A stretch of 64,000 bases of DNA from Methylobacterium sp. J-026. GTDB lineage: Bacteria; Pseudomonadota; Alphaproteobacteria; Rhizobiales; Beijerinckiaceae. The stretch spans positions 62,001-126,000 of the forward strand of contig NZ_JAKSYC010000069.1 in NCBI RefSeq assembly GCF_022829585.1, given 5' to 3'. The notes under the pieces are model-generated. The model was not told where the DNA came from and ran no database searches. It worked only from the letters and a program-made list of their open reading frames with translations. The position numbers and the translations under genes are program-made. This document shows, piece by piece, positions 56,946-64,000 of this stretch (position 1 is the stretch's first letter; each line of letters starts with the position of its first letter).

Positions 56946-57950
56946 ATGACCTCCCGTGCCCTGATCCTCGGCTGTGCCGGCAAGTCGCTCTCCGCCGAGG
57001 AGGCGGCCTTCTTCCGCGACGTGCGGCCGTGGGGGTTCATCCTGTTCAAGCGGAACATCGGCACGCCCGACGAGGTGCGCGCCCTGACCGCCGCCTTGCG
57101 CGACTGCCTCGGCTCCGCGACCGCGCCGATCCTGATCGACCAGGAGGGCGGCCGGGTCCAGCGGATGGGACCGCCGCACTGGCCGGCCTATCCGGCGGGC
57201 GGACGCTACGGCCGGCTGAACGGCAGCGCCACCGCGATCGCGCGTCTCGGCGCCCGCCTGATGGCGCACGATCTGGCCGATGTCGGCATCAACGTCGATT
57301 GCGCCCCCGTGCTCGACGTTCCGGCCCCCAGCGCCCACGACATCATCGGCGACCGGGCCTATGGGACGAACCCGGCCTCGGTCGCCGAGATCGGCCGGGC
57401 GGTCGCCGAAGGCCTGATGGCCGGCGGGGTCCTGCCGGTGATGAAACACATCCCGGGGCACGGCCGCGCCGCCTGCGACAGCCATCTCGGGCTGCCGGTC
57501 GTCGAGGCGAGCCGCGAAGCGCTGGCGGCGCAGGATTTCCGGCCGTTCCGGGCCCTGGCCGACCTGCCGATGGCGATGAGCGCCCACGTGGTCTTCACCG
57601 CCATCGACCCCGAGCGTCCGGCGACGCAATCGGCCACCGTCATCCGGGAGGTGATCCGCGGCGAGATCGGGTTCGACGGCCTGCTGATGACCGACGATCT
57701 GTCGATGCAGGCGCTGACCGGGACCTTCCGCGCGCGGGCCGAGCGGGCCTTCGCCGCGGGCATCGATCTCGGCCTCCACTGCAACGGCGCGATGGACGAG
57801 ATGCGGTCGGTGGCCGAAGCGGCCCCGGCGCTCGACGGCCGCGCTGCGGAACGGGCCGCCGCGGCGCTCGCGCGGCTCGATCCGGCCGGCGACGACCTGG
57901 ACGTGCCGGAGGCCCGGGCGCGGTTCGCGGCGGCCCTGGCGGCGGCCTGA
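56946..57950 (+). CDS. nagZ: Beta-N-acetylhexosaminidase NagZ
   Basis: 334 residues, GH3 family. DQEGGRVQRM (substrate-binding Arg), MKHIPGHGRAACDSHLGLP (mobile His loop of KHFPGHG) and LLMTDDLSMQAL with the catalytic Asp nucleophile are visible. It removes GlcNAc from anhydro-muropeptides in cytoplasmic murein recycling, complementing the AnmK encoded further along. In many relatives scpA and scpB follow; here tatA comes next after 147 bases. Confidence 0.95.
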   Translation: MTSRALILGCAGKSLSAEEAAFFRDVRPWGFILFKRNIGTPDEVRALTAALRDCLGSATAPILIDQEGGRVQRMGPPHWPAYPAGGRYGRLNGSATAIARLGARLMAHDLADVGINVDCAPVLDVPAPSAHDIIGDRAYGTNPASVAEIGRAVAEGLMAGGVLPVMKHIPGHGRAACDSHLGLPVVEASREALAAQDFRPFRALADLPMAMSAHVVFTAIDPERPATQSATVIREVIRGEIGFDGLLMTDDLSMQALTGTFRARAERAFAAGIDLGLHCNGAMDEMRSVAEAAPALDGRAAERAAAALARLDPAGDDLDVPEARARFAAALAAA

Positions 57951-57989
57951 ACCGAAGTCCTGACCCGCGGCCTTCCACCACCCCTGGCA

Positions 57990-58013
57990 CCGCCCGTGCT
58001 TGTGTTCGGGCGG
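57990..58013 (+). terminator. Hairpin between nagZ and tatA
   Basis: CCGCCCG / CGGGCGG, a 7-bp stem with a 10-base loop, 39 bases after the nagZ stop, with no T-tract. It may separate the nagZ and tat transcripts. Confidence 0.4.
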
Positions 58014-58097
58014 CGCGATCCCTAGGTTCGCCCCGAAATCCTCAACCGGACGTGGCGTCCCGCTCCCGCTTCCTCGGGGCGCACGCAGGAGGTTGCC

Positions 58098-58370
58098 ATG
58101 GGCAGCATGAGTATCTGGCACTGGGTCATCGTCGCGGTCATCGTGATGCTGCTCTTCGGACGCGGCAAGGTCTCCGACCTGATGGGCGACGTCGCCAAGG
58201 GCATCAAGGCGTTCAAGAAGGGCATGGCGGAGGACGACACGCCCCAGGCGACACAGGCCCCCGTGGTGCCCGGCGAGCCGGTCCGCACCATCCCCCATAC
58301 CGCCGAGCCCAGCCCCGGCACCGCCATCCCGGCGAGCCACATTCCGGGCGGCGAACGCAAGCCGGTCTGA
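58098..58370 (+). CDS. tatA: Sec-independent protein translocase TatA
   Basis: 90 residues. An N-terminal membrane helix [19 protein letters not shown] is followed by the FGRGK hinge and the amphipathic helix [20 protein letters not shown], the TatA signature. The C-terminus is a disordered Pro/Thr-rich tail. TatA oligomers form the protein-conducting part of the Tat pathway, which exports folded proteins such as cofactor enzymes. CAGGAGG precedes the ATG. Confidence 0.95.
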   Translation: MGSMSIWHWVIVAVIVMLLFGRGKVSDLMGDVAKGIKAFKKGMAEDDTPQATQAPVVPGEPVRTIPHTAEPSPGTAIPASHIPGGERKPV

Positions 58371-58379
58371 GGGCAAGCT

Positions 58380-58404
58380 CCTCTGAGGGGAAGCCCCTCA
58401 GAGG
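58380..58404 (+). promoter_or_regulatory. tatA-tatB intercistronic stem-loop
   Basis: A perfect 11-bp stem CCTCTGAGGGG / CCCCTCAGAGG with a 3-base loop AAG starts 9 bases after the tatA stop. TatA is needed in large excess over TatB and TatC, and a hairpin here could stabilise the tatA message or limit read-through into tatBC. That role is inferred. Confidence 0.6.
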
Positions 58405-58490
58405 GACTGTCAGGGGACGTGCGCTGGTGTAGAGCCTGGCGGGGCCCGGGCCTTCGGTTCGGTTCCCAGGGCAGCAGGACCGTCGACGAC

Positions 58491-59048
58491 ATGCTGGACA
58501 TGAGCTGGGGCGAGGTGATGCTGATCGGCGGCGTCGCCCTCATCGTCATCGGGCCGAAGGATCTGCCGAAGGCGCTGCGCACCGTCGGGCAGATCACTTC
58601 GAAGCTGCGCCGCATGGCCGGCGAGTTCCAGATGCAGTTCAACGAGGCGATCCGCGAGGCCGAGCTCGACGAGGTTCGCAAGGAGGTCGACGGCATCCGC
58701 AATACGGTGCGGAATGCGGGTTCGACCTTCAATCCCGTCCAGACCATCCGGGACGAGCTGAAGGGCGCGGTCGAGGGCCGGGCCAAGGTCGGGCCGGAGA
58801 AACTCGGCCCCGAACTGCCGGCCGGGGAGACGCGCTCCCTCGCCGACGCGACGGCGCAGCTGAAGGCCGAACAGGACGCCGTGCCGCCGGCAGAGCCGAA
58901 CTCTCCCGAGCCGCCGCCGGCCGTCGCGCATGCCGAGGCGCCGCTCCCGGTGTCCGGCTCGGTGGACGATCCGTTCGGGCCCCCGCCCGACCCGCCCGTC
59001 GTGCATCCCACCTCCGTCGATCCGAAGAACGGCGCCGTCGTCCGATGA
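58491..59048 (+). CDS. tatB: Sec-independent protein translocase TatB
   Basis: 185 residues (ATG 58491; an ATG at 58500 also fits the family start). [31 protein letters not shown] is the TatB membrane helix and hinge, followed by a long amphipathic helix and a Pro/Ala-rich tail of about 90 residues. With TatC it forms the signal-peptide receptor. Its stop overlaps the tatC ATG by 4 bases. Confidence 0.95.
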   Translation: MLDMSWGEVMLIGGVALIVIGPKDLPKALRTVGQITSKLRRMAGEFQMQFNEAIREAELDEVRKEVDGIRNTVRNAGSTFNPVQTIRDELKGAVEGRAKVGPEKLGPELPAGETRSLADATAQLKAEQDAVPPAEPNSPEPPPAVAHAEAPLPVSGSVDDPFGPPPDPPVVHPTSVDPKNGAVVR

Positions 59049-59845
59049 TCACCGACGCGGACGAGGCCGAGATCGAGGCTTCCCGGGCGCCCCTGCTCGA
59101 GCATCTGATCGAACTGCGCGCGCGGCTGATCAAGTCGCTGATCGCCTTCGTGGTAATGTTCTTTGGCTGTTTCTTCTTCTCGCGGGATATCTACAATATC
59201 CTGGTCTATCCGTATGTCTCGATCGTCGGCGTGCAGAATGCCGAGCTGATCGCCACGCATTTTCTCGAACAGGTGTTCACCAACATCAAGCTCAGCGTCT
59301 TCGGGGCGGCCTTCCTGGCCTTCCCGGTGATCGCCACGCAGATCTACGCCTTCGTGGCGCCGGGCCTCTACCGCAACGAGCGCAAGGCATTCCTGCCCTA
59401 TCTGGTGGCGACCCCGATCTTCTTCGTGCTGGGTGCGCTGGTGGTGTTCTTCCTGGCGATGCCGCTGTTGATCAAATTCTCGGTGTCGCTCCAGCAGGTC
59501 GGCGTCGCCGGGGAGCCGACGATCAAGCTGCTGCCGAAGGTCGACGAGTATCTCTCGCTGATCATGACGCTGATCTTCGCCTTCGGCATCGCCTTCCAGC
59601 TACCGGTGGTTTTGACCCTGCTCGGCCAGATCGGGATCATCGACGCGGCCTTCCTGCGCGAGAAGCGCCGCTACGCGATCGTCCTGGTCTTCGTGGCCGC
59701 CGCCGTGCTGACGCCGCCGGACGTGATCTCGCAGCTCTCGCTGGCGGTCCCGATGCTGCTGCTCTACGAGGCCTCGGTGTTCTCGGTGTCCCGCGTCGAG
59801 AAGCTGCGCGCGGCGCGGCGGGCGGCGGAAGGCCTGGATCCGTGA
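59045..59845 (+). CDS. tatC: Sec-independent protein translocase TatC
   Basis: 266 residues with six membrane helices. [18 protein letters not shown] is the conserved signal-peptide binding N-terminal region. [34 protein letters not shown] and the late [20 protein letters not shown] are typical TatC segments. Translationally coupled to tatB. It converges with the kdpE-like gene, 12 bases between stops. Confidence 0.96.
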   Translation: MITDADEAEIEASRAPLLEHLIELRARLIKSLIAFVVMFFGCFFFSRDIYNILVYPYVSIVGVQNAELIATHFLEQVFTNIKLSVFGAAFLAFPVIATQIYAFVAPGLYRNERKAFLPYLVATPIFFVLGALVVFFLAMPLLIKFSVSLQQVGVAGEPTIKLLPKVDEYLSLIMTLIFAFGIAFQLPVVLTLLGQIGIIDAAFLREKRRYAIVLVFVAAAVLTPPDVISQLSLAVPMLLLYEASVFSVSRVEKLRAARRAAEGLDP

Positions 59846-59857
59846 GGGGCGACCGGA

Positions 59858-60544
59858 TCAGTCGGGTGCCCGCAGGCGGTAGCCGACGCCGGTCTCGGTG
59901 AGCAGGTAGCGCGGGCGCTCCGGATCCGGTTCGAGCTTCTGGCGCAACTGGCGCATGTAGACCCGCAAATATTGCGGATCCGAGGTGGCCGGCGCGTGGC
60001 GCATGAGCTGGGCGTGCGTCAGCACCTTGCCGGCATGCTGTACCAGGACCCGCAGGAAGTCGTATTCCCGCGGCGACAATTTCACCTCCCGCTCGCCCAC
60101 GCGCACGATCCGGCGCACGAGATCGACCGAGAGGTCGTCCAGGCGGAAGACCGGCCGCTCGCCCTGCATGGCCAGCCGGTGCCGGAGTGCCGTGCGGATG
60201 CGGGCGAGCAGCTCGTTCATGCCGAAGGGCTTCGTCACGTAATCGTCCGCCCCGAGATCCAGGGCCTCGACCTTGCCGCGCTCATCGTCGCGGCTCGACA
60301 GGACTAGGACGGGCAGGTCCGGCCAGCGCTCGCGGATCGCCGCGAGCAGCGCGTGGCCGGACATGTCGGGCAGGCCGAGATCGAGGATGGCGAGGTCGAT
60401 GCCCCCCGCCGCGAGCGCGGCGAGCGCCGCCGCCCCGTCGCCGGCTTCGACGACGCTGTACTCCTGGGTGCCGAGGCCGGTCCGGAGAAGGCGCCGGATC
60501 GGGGGCTCGTCGTCGATCACCAAGATGCTGGCCGAGGCAGTCAC
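59858..60544 (-). CDS. kdpE: KdpE-like OmpR-family response regulator, orphan
   Basis: 228 residues. Receiver with Asp55 in LAILDLGLPDMSG and Lys in YVTKPFGMNELLARIR, then a winged-helix output domain with LSPREYDFLRVLVQHAGKVLTHAQLM. The ending YLRVYMRQLRQKLEPDPERPRYLLTETGVGYRL is the KdpE pattern. KdpE activates the kdpFABC potassium pump. No KdpD or kdpABC gene is adjacent here: tatC lies on one side and tyrS on the other. The symbol rests on similarity alone. Confidence 0.8.
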   Translation of the reverse strand: MTASASILVIDDEPPIRRLLRTGLGTQEYSVVEAGDGAAALAALAAGGIDLAILDLGLPDMSGHALLAAIRERWPDLPVLVLSSRDDERGKVEALDLGADDYVTKPFGMNELLARIRTALRHRLAMQGERPVFRLDDLSVDLVRRIVRVGEREVKLSPREYDFLRVLVQHAGKVLTHAQLMRHAPATSDPQYLRVYMRQLRQKLEPDPERPRYLLTETGVGYRLRAPD

Positions 60545-60584
60545 GCGGCGCTCTCCTCGCAGGCCCGGTCCGGGGGCATCGGCC

Positions 60585-61856
60585 TCATCCCACCCGCAGC
60601 AGCACGTGCCGCTTCTTGCCGAAGGAGAGCTTGATGATGCCGTCGTCGGTCAGATCCCCCTGGCGGAGCATCGCCTTCTCGTCCGTCACCGGCACATCGT
60701 TGACGCGCAGGCCGCCGCCCTTGATCTGGCGCCGGGCCTCGCTGGTGGAGGGCACCAGCTTGGCGATCTCGGGGCCGAAGGCCGTCAGCACGCCGAGCCC
60801 GGCCTCCAGAATCGCCGCCGGCACGGTGACGCTCGGCAGATCAGCGGCCAGCGTCCCCTCCACGAAGGTCTTGCGCGCGGTCTCGGCGGCGGCCTCGGCG
60901 ACGTCGCGGCCATGCATCAGCGCCGTCGCCTCCGTGGCCAGCACCATCTTGGCCGCGTTGATCTCGGAGCCGGCGAGCGCGGCGAGGCGGCCCACTTCCG
61001 CCATCGGCAGCAGGGTGAACAGCTTGAGGAAGCGGGCGACGTCGGCATCCTCGGTGTTCCGCCAGAACTGCCAGTAATCGTAGGGCTTCAGCATCTCCGG
61101 GTTGAGCCAGATGGCACCCGCGGCGGTCTTGCCCATCTTGGCGCCCGACGAGGTCGTCAGGAGCGGGCAGGTCAGGGCGTAGAGCTGCGGCGTGCCCATG
61201 CGCCGGCCGAGATCGATGCCGTTGACGATGTTGCCCCACTGGTCCGAGCCGCCCATCTGCATGACGCAGCCGTAGCGGCGGTTCAACTCTACGAAGTCGT
61301 AGGATTGCAGGATCATGTAGTTGAACTCCAGGAACGAGAGTTCCTGGTCGCGCTCCAGGCGCAGGCGGACGCTGTCCATCGACAGCATGCGGTTCACCGA
61401 GAAATGGCGCCCGACATCGCGCAGCATCTCGATGTAGTTGAGCTTCGTCAGCCATTCGGCATTGTCGACCATCACGGCATCGCCCGCGCCTGCGCCGAAG
61501 CGCAGGAACCGGTCGAAGGTCTTGCGGATCTCGGCCTTGTTGGCGTCGATCTGCTCGACGGTCAGGATCTTGCGCGTCTCGTCGCGCCCGGACGGGTCGC
61601 CGACCCGGGTGGTACCGCCGCCCATCAGGGCGATCGGGCGGCCGCCGGTGGCCTGGAGCCAGTGCAGCATCATGATCGAGAGCAGGTGCCCGACATGGAG
61701 CGAGGGCGCCGTGCAATCGTAGCCGACATAGGTCGTCAGCCGGCCCTCGACGGCCGCGGCGTCGATCCCGGCGAGATCCGAGGTCTGGTGGATATAGCCG
61801 CGCTCGGTCAGGATCCGGAGGAAATCGGATTTCGGCGCGAAGCTCTCGGCGGTCAT
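60585..61856 (-). CDS. tyrS: Tyrosyl-tRNA synthetase
   Basis: 423 residues from the ATG at 61856 (61865 is also an ATG; a GAGATGG ribosome binding site favours 61856). Class I motifs are [15 protein letters not shown] (HIGH) and [12 protein letters not shown], the KMSKS variant common in alphaproteobacteria. An S4 RNA-binding domain with [20 protein letters not shown] ends the protein. Diverges from anmK across 124 bases, a common arrangement in this order. Confidence 0.95.
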   Translation of the reverse strand: MTAESFAPKSDFLRILTERGYIHQTSDLAGIDAAAVEGRLTTYVGYDCTAPSLHVGHLLSIMMLHWLQATGGRPIALMGGGTTRVGDPSGRDETRKILTVEQIDANKAEIRKTFDRFLRFGAGAGDAVMVDNAEWLTKLNYIEMLRDVGRHFSVNRMLSMDSVRLRLERDQELSFLEFNYMILQSYDFVELNRRYGCVMQMGGSDQWGNIVNGIDLGRRMGTPQLYALTCPLLTTSSGAKMGKTAAGAIWLNPEMLKPYDYWQFWRNTEDADVARFLKLFTLLPMAEVGRLAALAGSEINAAKMVLATEATALMHGRDVAEAAAETARKTFVEGTLAADLPSVTVPAAILEAGLGVLTAFGPEIAKLVPSTSEARRQIKGGGLRVNDVPVTDEKAMLRQGDLTDDGIIKLSFGKKRHVLLRVG

Positions 61857-61980
61857 GGATGCCATCTCGGGTCGCTCGCGTCGCGCGACAGGCCGAGGCT
61901 CCGCGTGCTAGCTCGCGCTGGGGTCAGGATACGGCGCGCTCTTAGCAGGGCGTTCGCGGAAAGGCACGGGGCAGGACGGC

Positions 61981-63114
61981 ATGGCGATGATGCGCGCGAT
62001 CGGGCTGATGAGCGGCACCTCGCTGGACGGCGTCGACATCGCCCTGATCGAGACTGACGGCGAGGGGGTCCAAGTGGTCAAGGGCCACAACAACTTCCTC
62101 GAGCCGCTGGGGCCGACCGGCTACCGCGGCTACAGCGACGACGAGAAGGCGCTCCTGCGCGCCGCCACGAAGGACGCCGAGTCCGTCCTGCATCCCGGCG
62201 ACCGGCCCGGCCGCCTGCCGGAGGCCGAGGCCTTCGTCACGCGGGCCCACGCCGAGGCCGTGGAGCGCTTCCTGGCCGAGAACGGCCTTGCCGTGGCCGA
62301 CATCGACGTGATCGGCTTCCACGGCCAGACCGTCATTCATCGGCCGGACCAGCGGATCTCGATCCAGATCGGCGACGGGCAGGCGATGGCCACCCGGCTC
62401 GGCATCCCGGTGGTCTCCGACCTGCGGAGGGCCGATATCGAGGCGGGCGGCCAGGGGGCGCCGCTGGTGCCGGTCTTCCACAAGGCGCTTGCCGAGGCCT
62501 CGGGCTTCGACGGGCCGTTCGGCATCCTCAATATCGGCGGCGTCGCCAACGCGACGCTGATCGATTCCCTAGGCGGCGTGATCGCCTTCGATACCGGACC
62601 GGGCAACGCGCTCATCGACGAGTGGATGCAGGAGCGTGAGGGCAAGAACCTCGACGATGGCGGCCGCACCGCCGCCCGGGGCCGGGCCGACGAGCCGCTG
62701 CTCGCCTGGCTGCTGACCCACCCGTTCTTCTTCCGGAAGCCGCCGAAATCGCTGGACCGGAACTGGTTCTCGCACAAGCTCGCCGGCCAGCTCTCCACCG
62801 AGGACGGCGCCGCAACGCTCACGGCCTTCACGGCGCGGGCTGTGGCCCGGGCGCTGGACCACGCCCCCGAGATCCCCACCCGCTGGATCGTGGCCGGCGG
62901 CGGCGCCCGCAACGGTGAGCTGGTGCGGCTGCTGAATTACCATCTGCGCGCCGAGATCACGACCGCGGACGCGATCGGCTGGTCCTCGGCCTATCTGGAG
63001 GCGCAGGCCTTCGCGTATCTCGCGGTGCGCTCGTTGAAGGGCCTCCCGATCACCTTCCCGTCGACCACCGGGGTGCGCGAGCCGATGACGGGCGGGATTC
63101 TGGCGCGCCCGTGA
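61981..63114 (+). CDS. anmK: Anhydro-N-acetylmuramic acid kinase
   Basis: 377 residues, the usual length. IGLMSGTSLDGVDIALIETDG is the nucleotide-binding start, DVIGFHGQTVIHRP and GILNIGGVANATLI are core motifs, and FDTGPGNALIDEW contains the catalytic Asp. It converts anhydroMurNAc to MurNAc-6-phosphate in murein recycling, downstream of NagZ (also in this window). Its TGA overlaps the GTG of the next gene. Confidence 0.96.
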   Translation: MAMMRAIGLMSGTSLDGVDIALIETDGEGVQVVKGHNNFLEPLGPTGYRGYSDDEKALLRAATKDAESVLHPGDRPGRLPEAEAFVTRAHAEAVERFLAENGLAVADIDVIGFHGQTVIHRPDQRISIQIGDGQAMATRLGIPVVSDLRRADIEAGGQGAPLVPVFHKALAEASGFDGPFGILNIGGVANATLIDSLGGVIAFDTGPGNALIDEWMQEREGKNLDDGGRTAARGRADEPLLAWLLTHPFFFRKPPKSLDRNWFSHKLAGQLSTEDGAATLTAFTARAVARALDHAPEIPTRWIVAGGGARNGELVRLLNYHLRAEITTADAIGWSSAYLEAQAFAYLAVRSLKGLPITFPSTTGVREPMTGGILARP

Positions 63115-63740
63115 GCCTCGGCTACGCCCTGCGCCGCATCATCGAGGAATATCCGCTCGCGCGGCTCGACCCGCCAGCCGGGCATCCGCTCGCGGCCGTC
63201 ATCCGGAAAGGGGCGCCGGACGAGTTGCGCGCCGCCCTCGAACCGATCGACGGACCGTTCCTCGTGAAGGGCAGCCCCGGCCGGGGCACGCGCTGGGCTG
63301 CCGTGCCGTGGCTGGCGATGTTCGACCCGGCCGTCACCACCAGCGCGACGCGCGGCTACTATCTGGTCTACCTGTTCCCGGCGCACCGCGAGGTCGTTCA
63401 CCTGTCGCTAGCGCAGGGCACCGTGGCGGCGATCCGCGCGCACGGGGCCGGCGCAATCGATCATCTCCGGACGAGCGGCGCGATGCTCCGGGCACACCTT
63501 GAGGATTTCGCCGACCGGCTCCCAAACCGGACGATCAGCCTCGGCACAATGGGCGAGTTGCCAGAGGGCTACGAGGCCGCACATATCCTCGGCACGACCT
63601 ACGACCACGATGCCCTCGGGGACGAACGGCGGCTGCGAACCGATCTTGCCGTGGCCGTGGCTGCCTACCGGGCGCTCAAGGCGCGGGGCGGTCTTGCACT
63701 AAGATGCCGGCTTGTCACGAGCGTCGACAGCAGGGGGTGA
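63111..63740 (+). CDS. MrcB_N (DUF3578) domain protein, stand-alone
   Basis: 209 residues, GTG start overlapping the anmK stop by 4 bases. The pattern FLVKGSPGRGTRWAAVPWLAMFDP, then TTSATRGYYLVYLFPAHREVVHLSLAQG, is that of the MrcB N-terminal DNA-binding domain family, found at the N-terminus of McrB-like GTPases of restriction systems. Here no GTPase domain follows in the same frame; the stop comes soon after the domain. It could be a DNA-modification reader acting alone or with downstream genes beyond the window. The last dozen residues look off-family, and in another frame a 36-codon ORF (63704-63814) follows. Confidence 0.7.
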   Translation: MSLGYALRRIIEEYPLARLDPPAGHPLAAVIRKGAPDELRAALEPIDGPFLVKGSPGRGTRWAAVPWLAMFDPAVTTSATRGYYLVYLFPAHREVVHLSLAQGTVAAIRAHGAGAIDHLRTSGAMLRAHLEDFADRLPNRTISLGTMGELPEGYEAAHILGTTYDHDALGDERRLRTDLAVAVAAYRALKARGGLALRCRLVTSVDSRG

Positions 63741-63823
63741 CGAGGGATGCGCGCTGGTCTCGCGCCGTCCATCTCGAAGCGGATTACGCCACGCTTTTCG
63801 CGAACCTCGAATGAGTCGCGCAG

Positions 63824-64000
63824 GTGGATAACGCGCTTTTCCCCTCGAAACCGACGGCGCGTTCCGTGTTGATCGCGAATGAACGTACGAAGCTGACGGC
63901 GATGTACGTCAACGCGATAGCCGGTTCGATCTTCACGGTGGGCGGTTTGGCACCGATTTTCGCAGTGCTCTACACGTCAGGCCCTCCGAGCCTGCCGGTA
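63824..64000 (+). CDS. Membrane protein, 5' part only (runs off the window)
   Basis: 59 codons open to the window edge from a GTG at 63824. An N-terminal polar part (SKPTARSVLIANERTKLTAMY) is followed by a hydrophobic segment (NAIAGSIFTVGGLAPIFAVLY). Codons such as AAA, ATA, TTG and GTG are used more than in the neighbouring housekeeping genes, a possible sign of acquired DNA. No family can be named from this fragment. Confidence 0.45.
   Translation, partial: MDNALFPSKPTARSVLIANERTKLTAMYVNAIAGSIFTVGGLAPIFAVLYTSGPPSLPV

Noticed and set aside
63704-63814. 36-codon frame starting inside the MrcB_N gene end
   Set aside because: It overlaps the end of the previous gene, lacks a good ribosome binding site and has no recognised family; it might be a remnant of a longer C-terminus, but that cannot be shown.

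Overview
The window is about 70% GC, densely coding chromosomal DNA from an alphaproteobacterium of the order Rhizobiales (Hyphomicrobiales). The best fit is a pink-pigmented aerobic anoxygenic phototroph of the Methylobacterium type. This is inferred from three things: the bchXYZ-pufQBALMC arrangement with a tetraheme PufC, the argS-SPOR-nagZ-tat and erpA/dgt neighbourhoods typical of Rhizobiales, and an oxalate/formyl-CoA locus such as leaf-associated methylotrophs carry. No rRNA, tRNA, CRISPR array or intact insertion sequence was recognised.

Layout. 1-7151: end of a photosynthesis superoperon (bchX 3' end, bchY, bchZ, pufQ, pufB, pufA, pufL, pufM, pufC), with stem-loops upstream of pufB and between pufA and pufL. 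7378-10884: a tiny DUF3096 membrane protein, pyruvate phosphate dikinase and a small hypothetical protein. 10977-16328 (minus): a DUF882/M15-like protein, an L,D-transpeptidase and a sigma-54-dependent response regulator, then oligopeptidase F on the plus strand. 18511-19123: a decayed AbrB/Doc toxin-antitoxin remnant. 19209-28218: an ABC1/UbiB-like kinase, a COX subunit IV-like protein, the pntAA-pntAB-pntB transhydrogenase operon with a strong terminator, recJ, a CAP-domain lipoprotein, an HD-GYP phosphodiesterase and a small membrane protein.

28288-34473 is an oxalate/formyl locus. It holds a FadR/FCD-type GntR regulator, an OxlT-type transporter followed by a class II aldolase (plus strand), and a convergent pair of formyl-CoA:oxalate CoA-transferase (frc) and a 10-formyl-THF hydrolase-like protein (minus strand). 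Similar TGGTATACC-like sites lie near the regulator, oxlT and frc, which suggests one regulon. Oxalyl-CoA decarboxylase (oxc) is not in the window.

34679-36679 carries two unrecognised genes and a gene-free kilobase with a repeat-like palindromic element. 36680-40082 is a three-gene signalling cassette: MHYT-PAS histidine kinase, single-domain response regulator, and a receiver-HisKA_2 kinase, with 4-bp overlaps. 40092-46035 is a TetR-controlled RND pump with two membrane fusion proteins (TriABC-like). 46212-51487 holds a small exported protein, a pterin carbinolamine dehydratase, a NitT/TauT-type ABC importer and a 643-residue exported protein of unknown family.

51660-61856 is conserved housekeeping: erpA diverging from dgt, then argS, a SPOR protein, nagZ, tatA, tatB, tatC, an orphan KdpE-like regulator and tyrS. 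tyrS diverges from anmK. After anmK comes a stand-alone MrcB_N (DUF3578) protein translationally coupled to it, and then a membrane protein cut by the window edge. That right edge may be the start of an accessory region.
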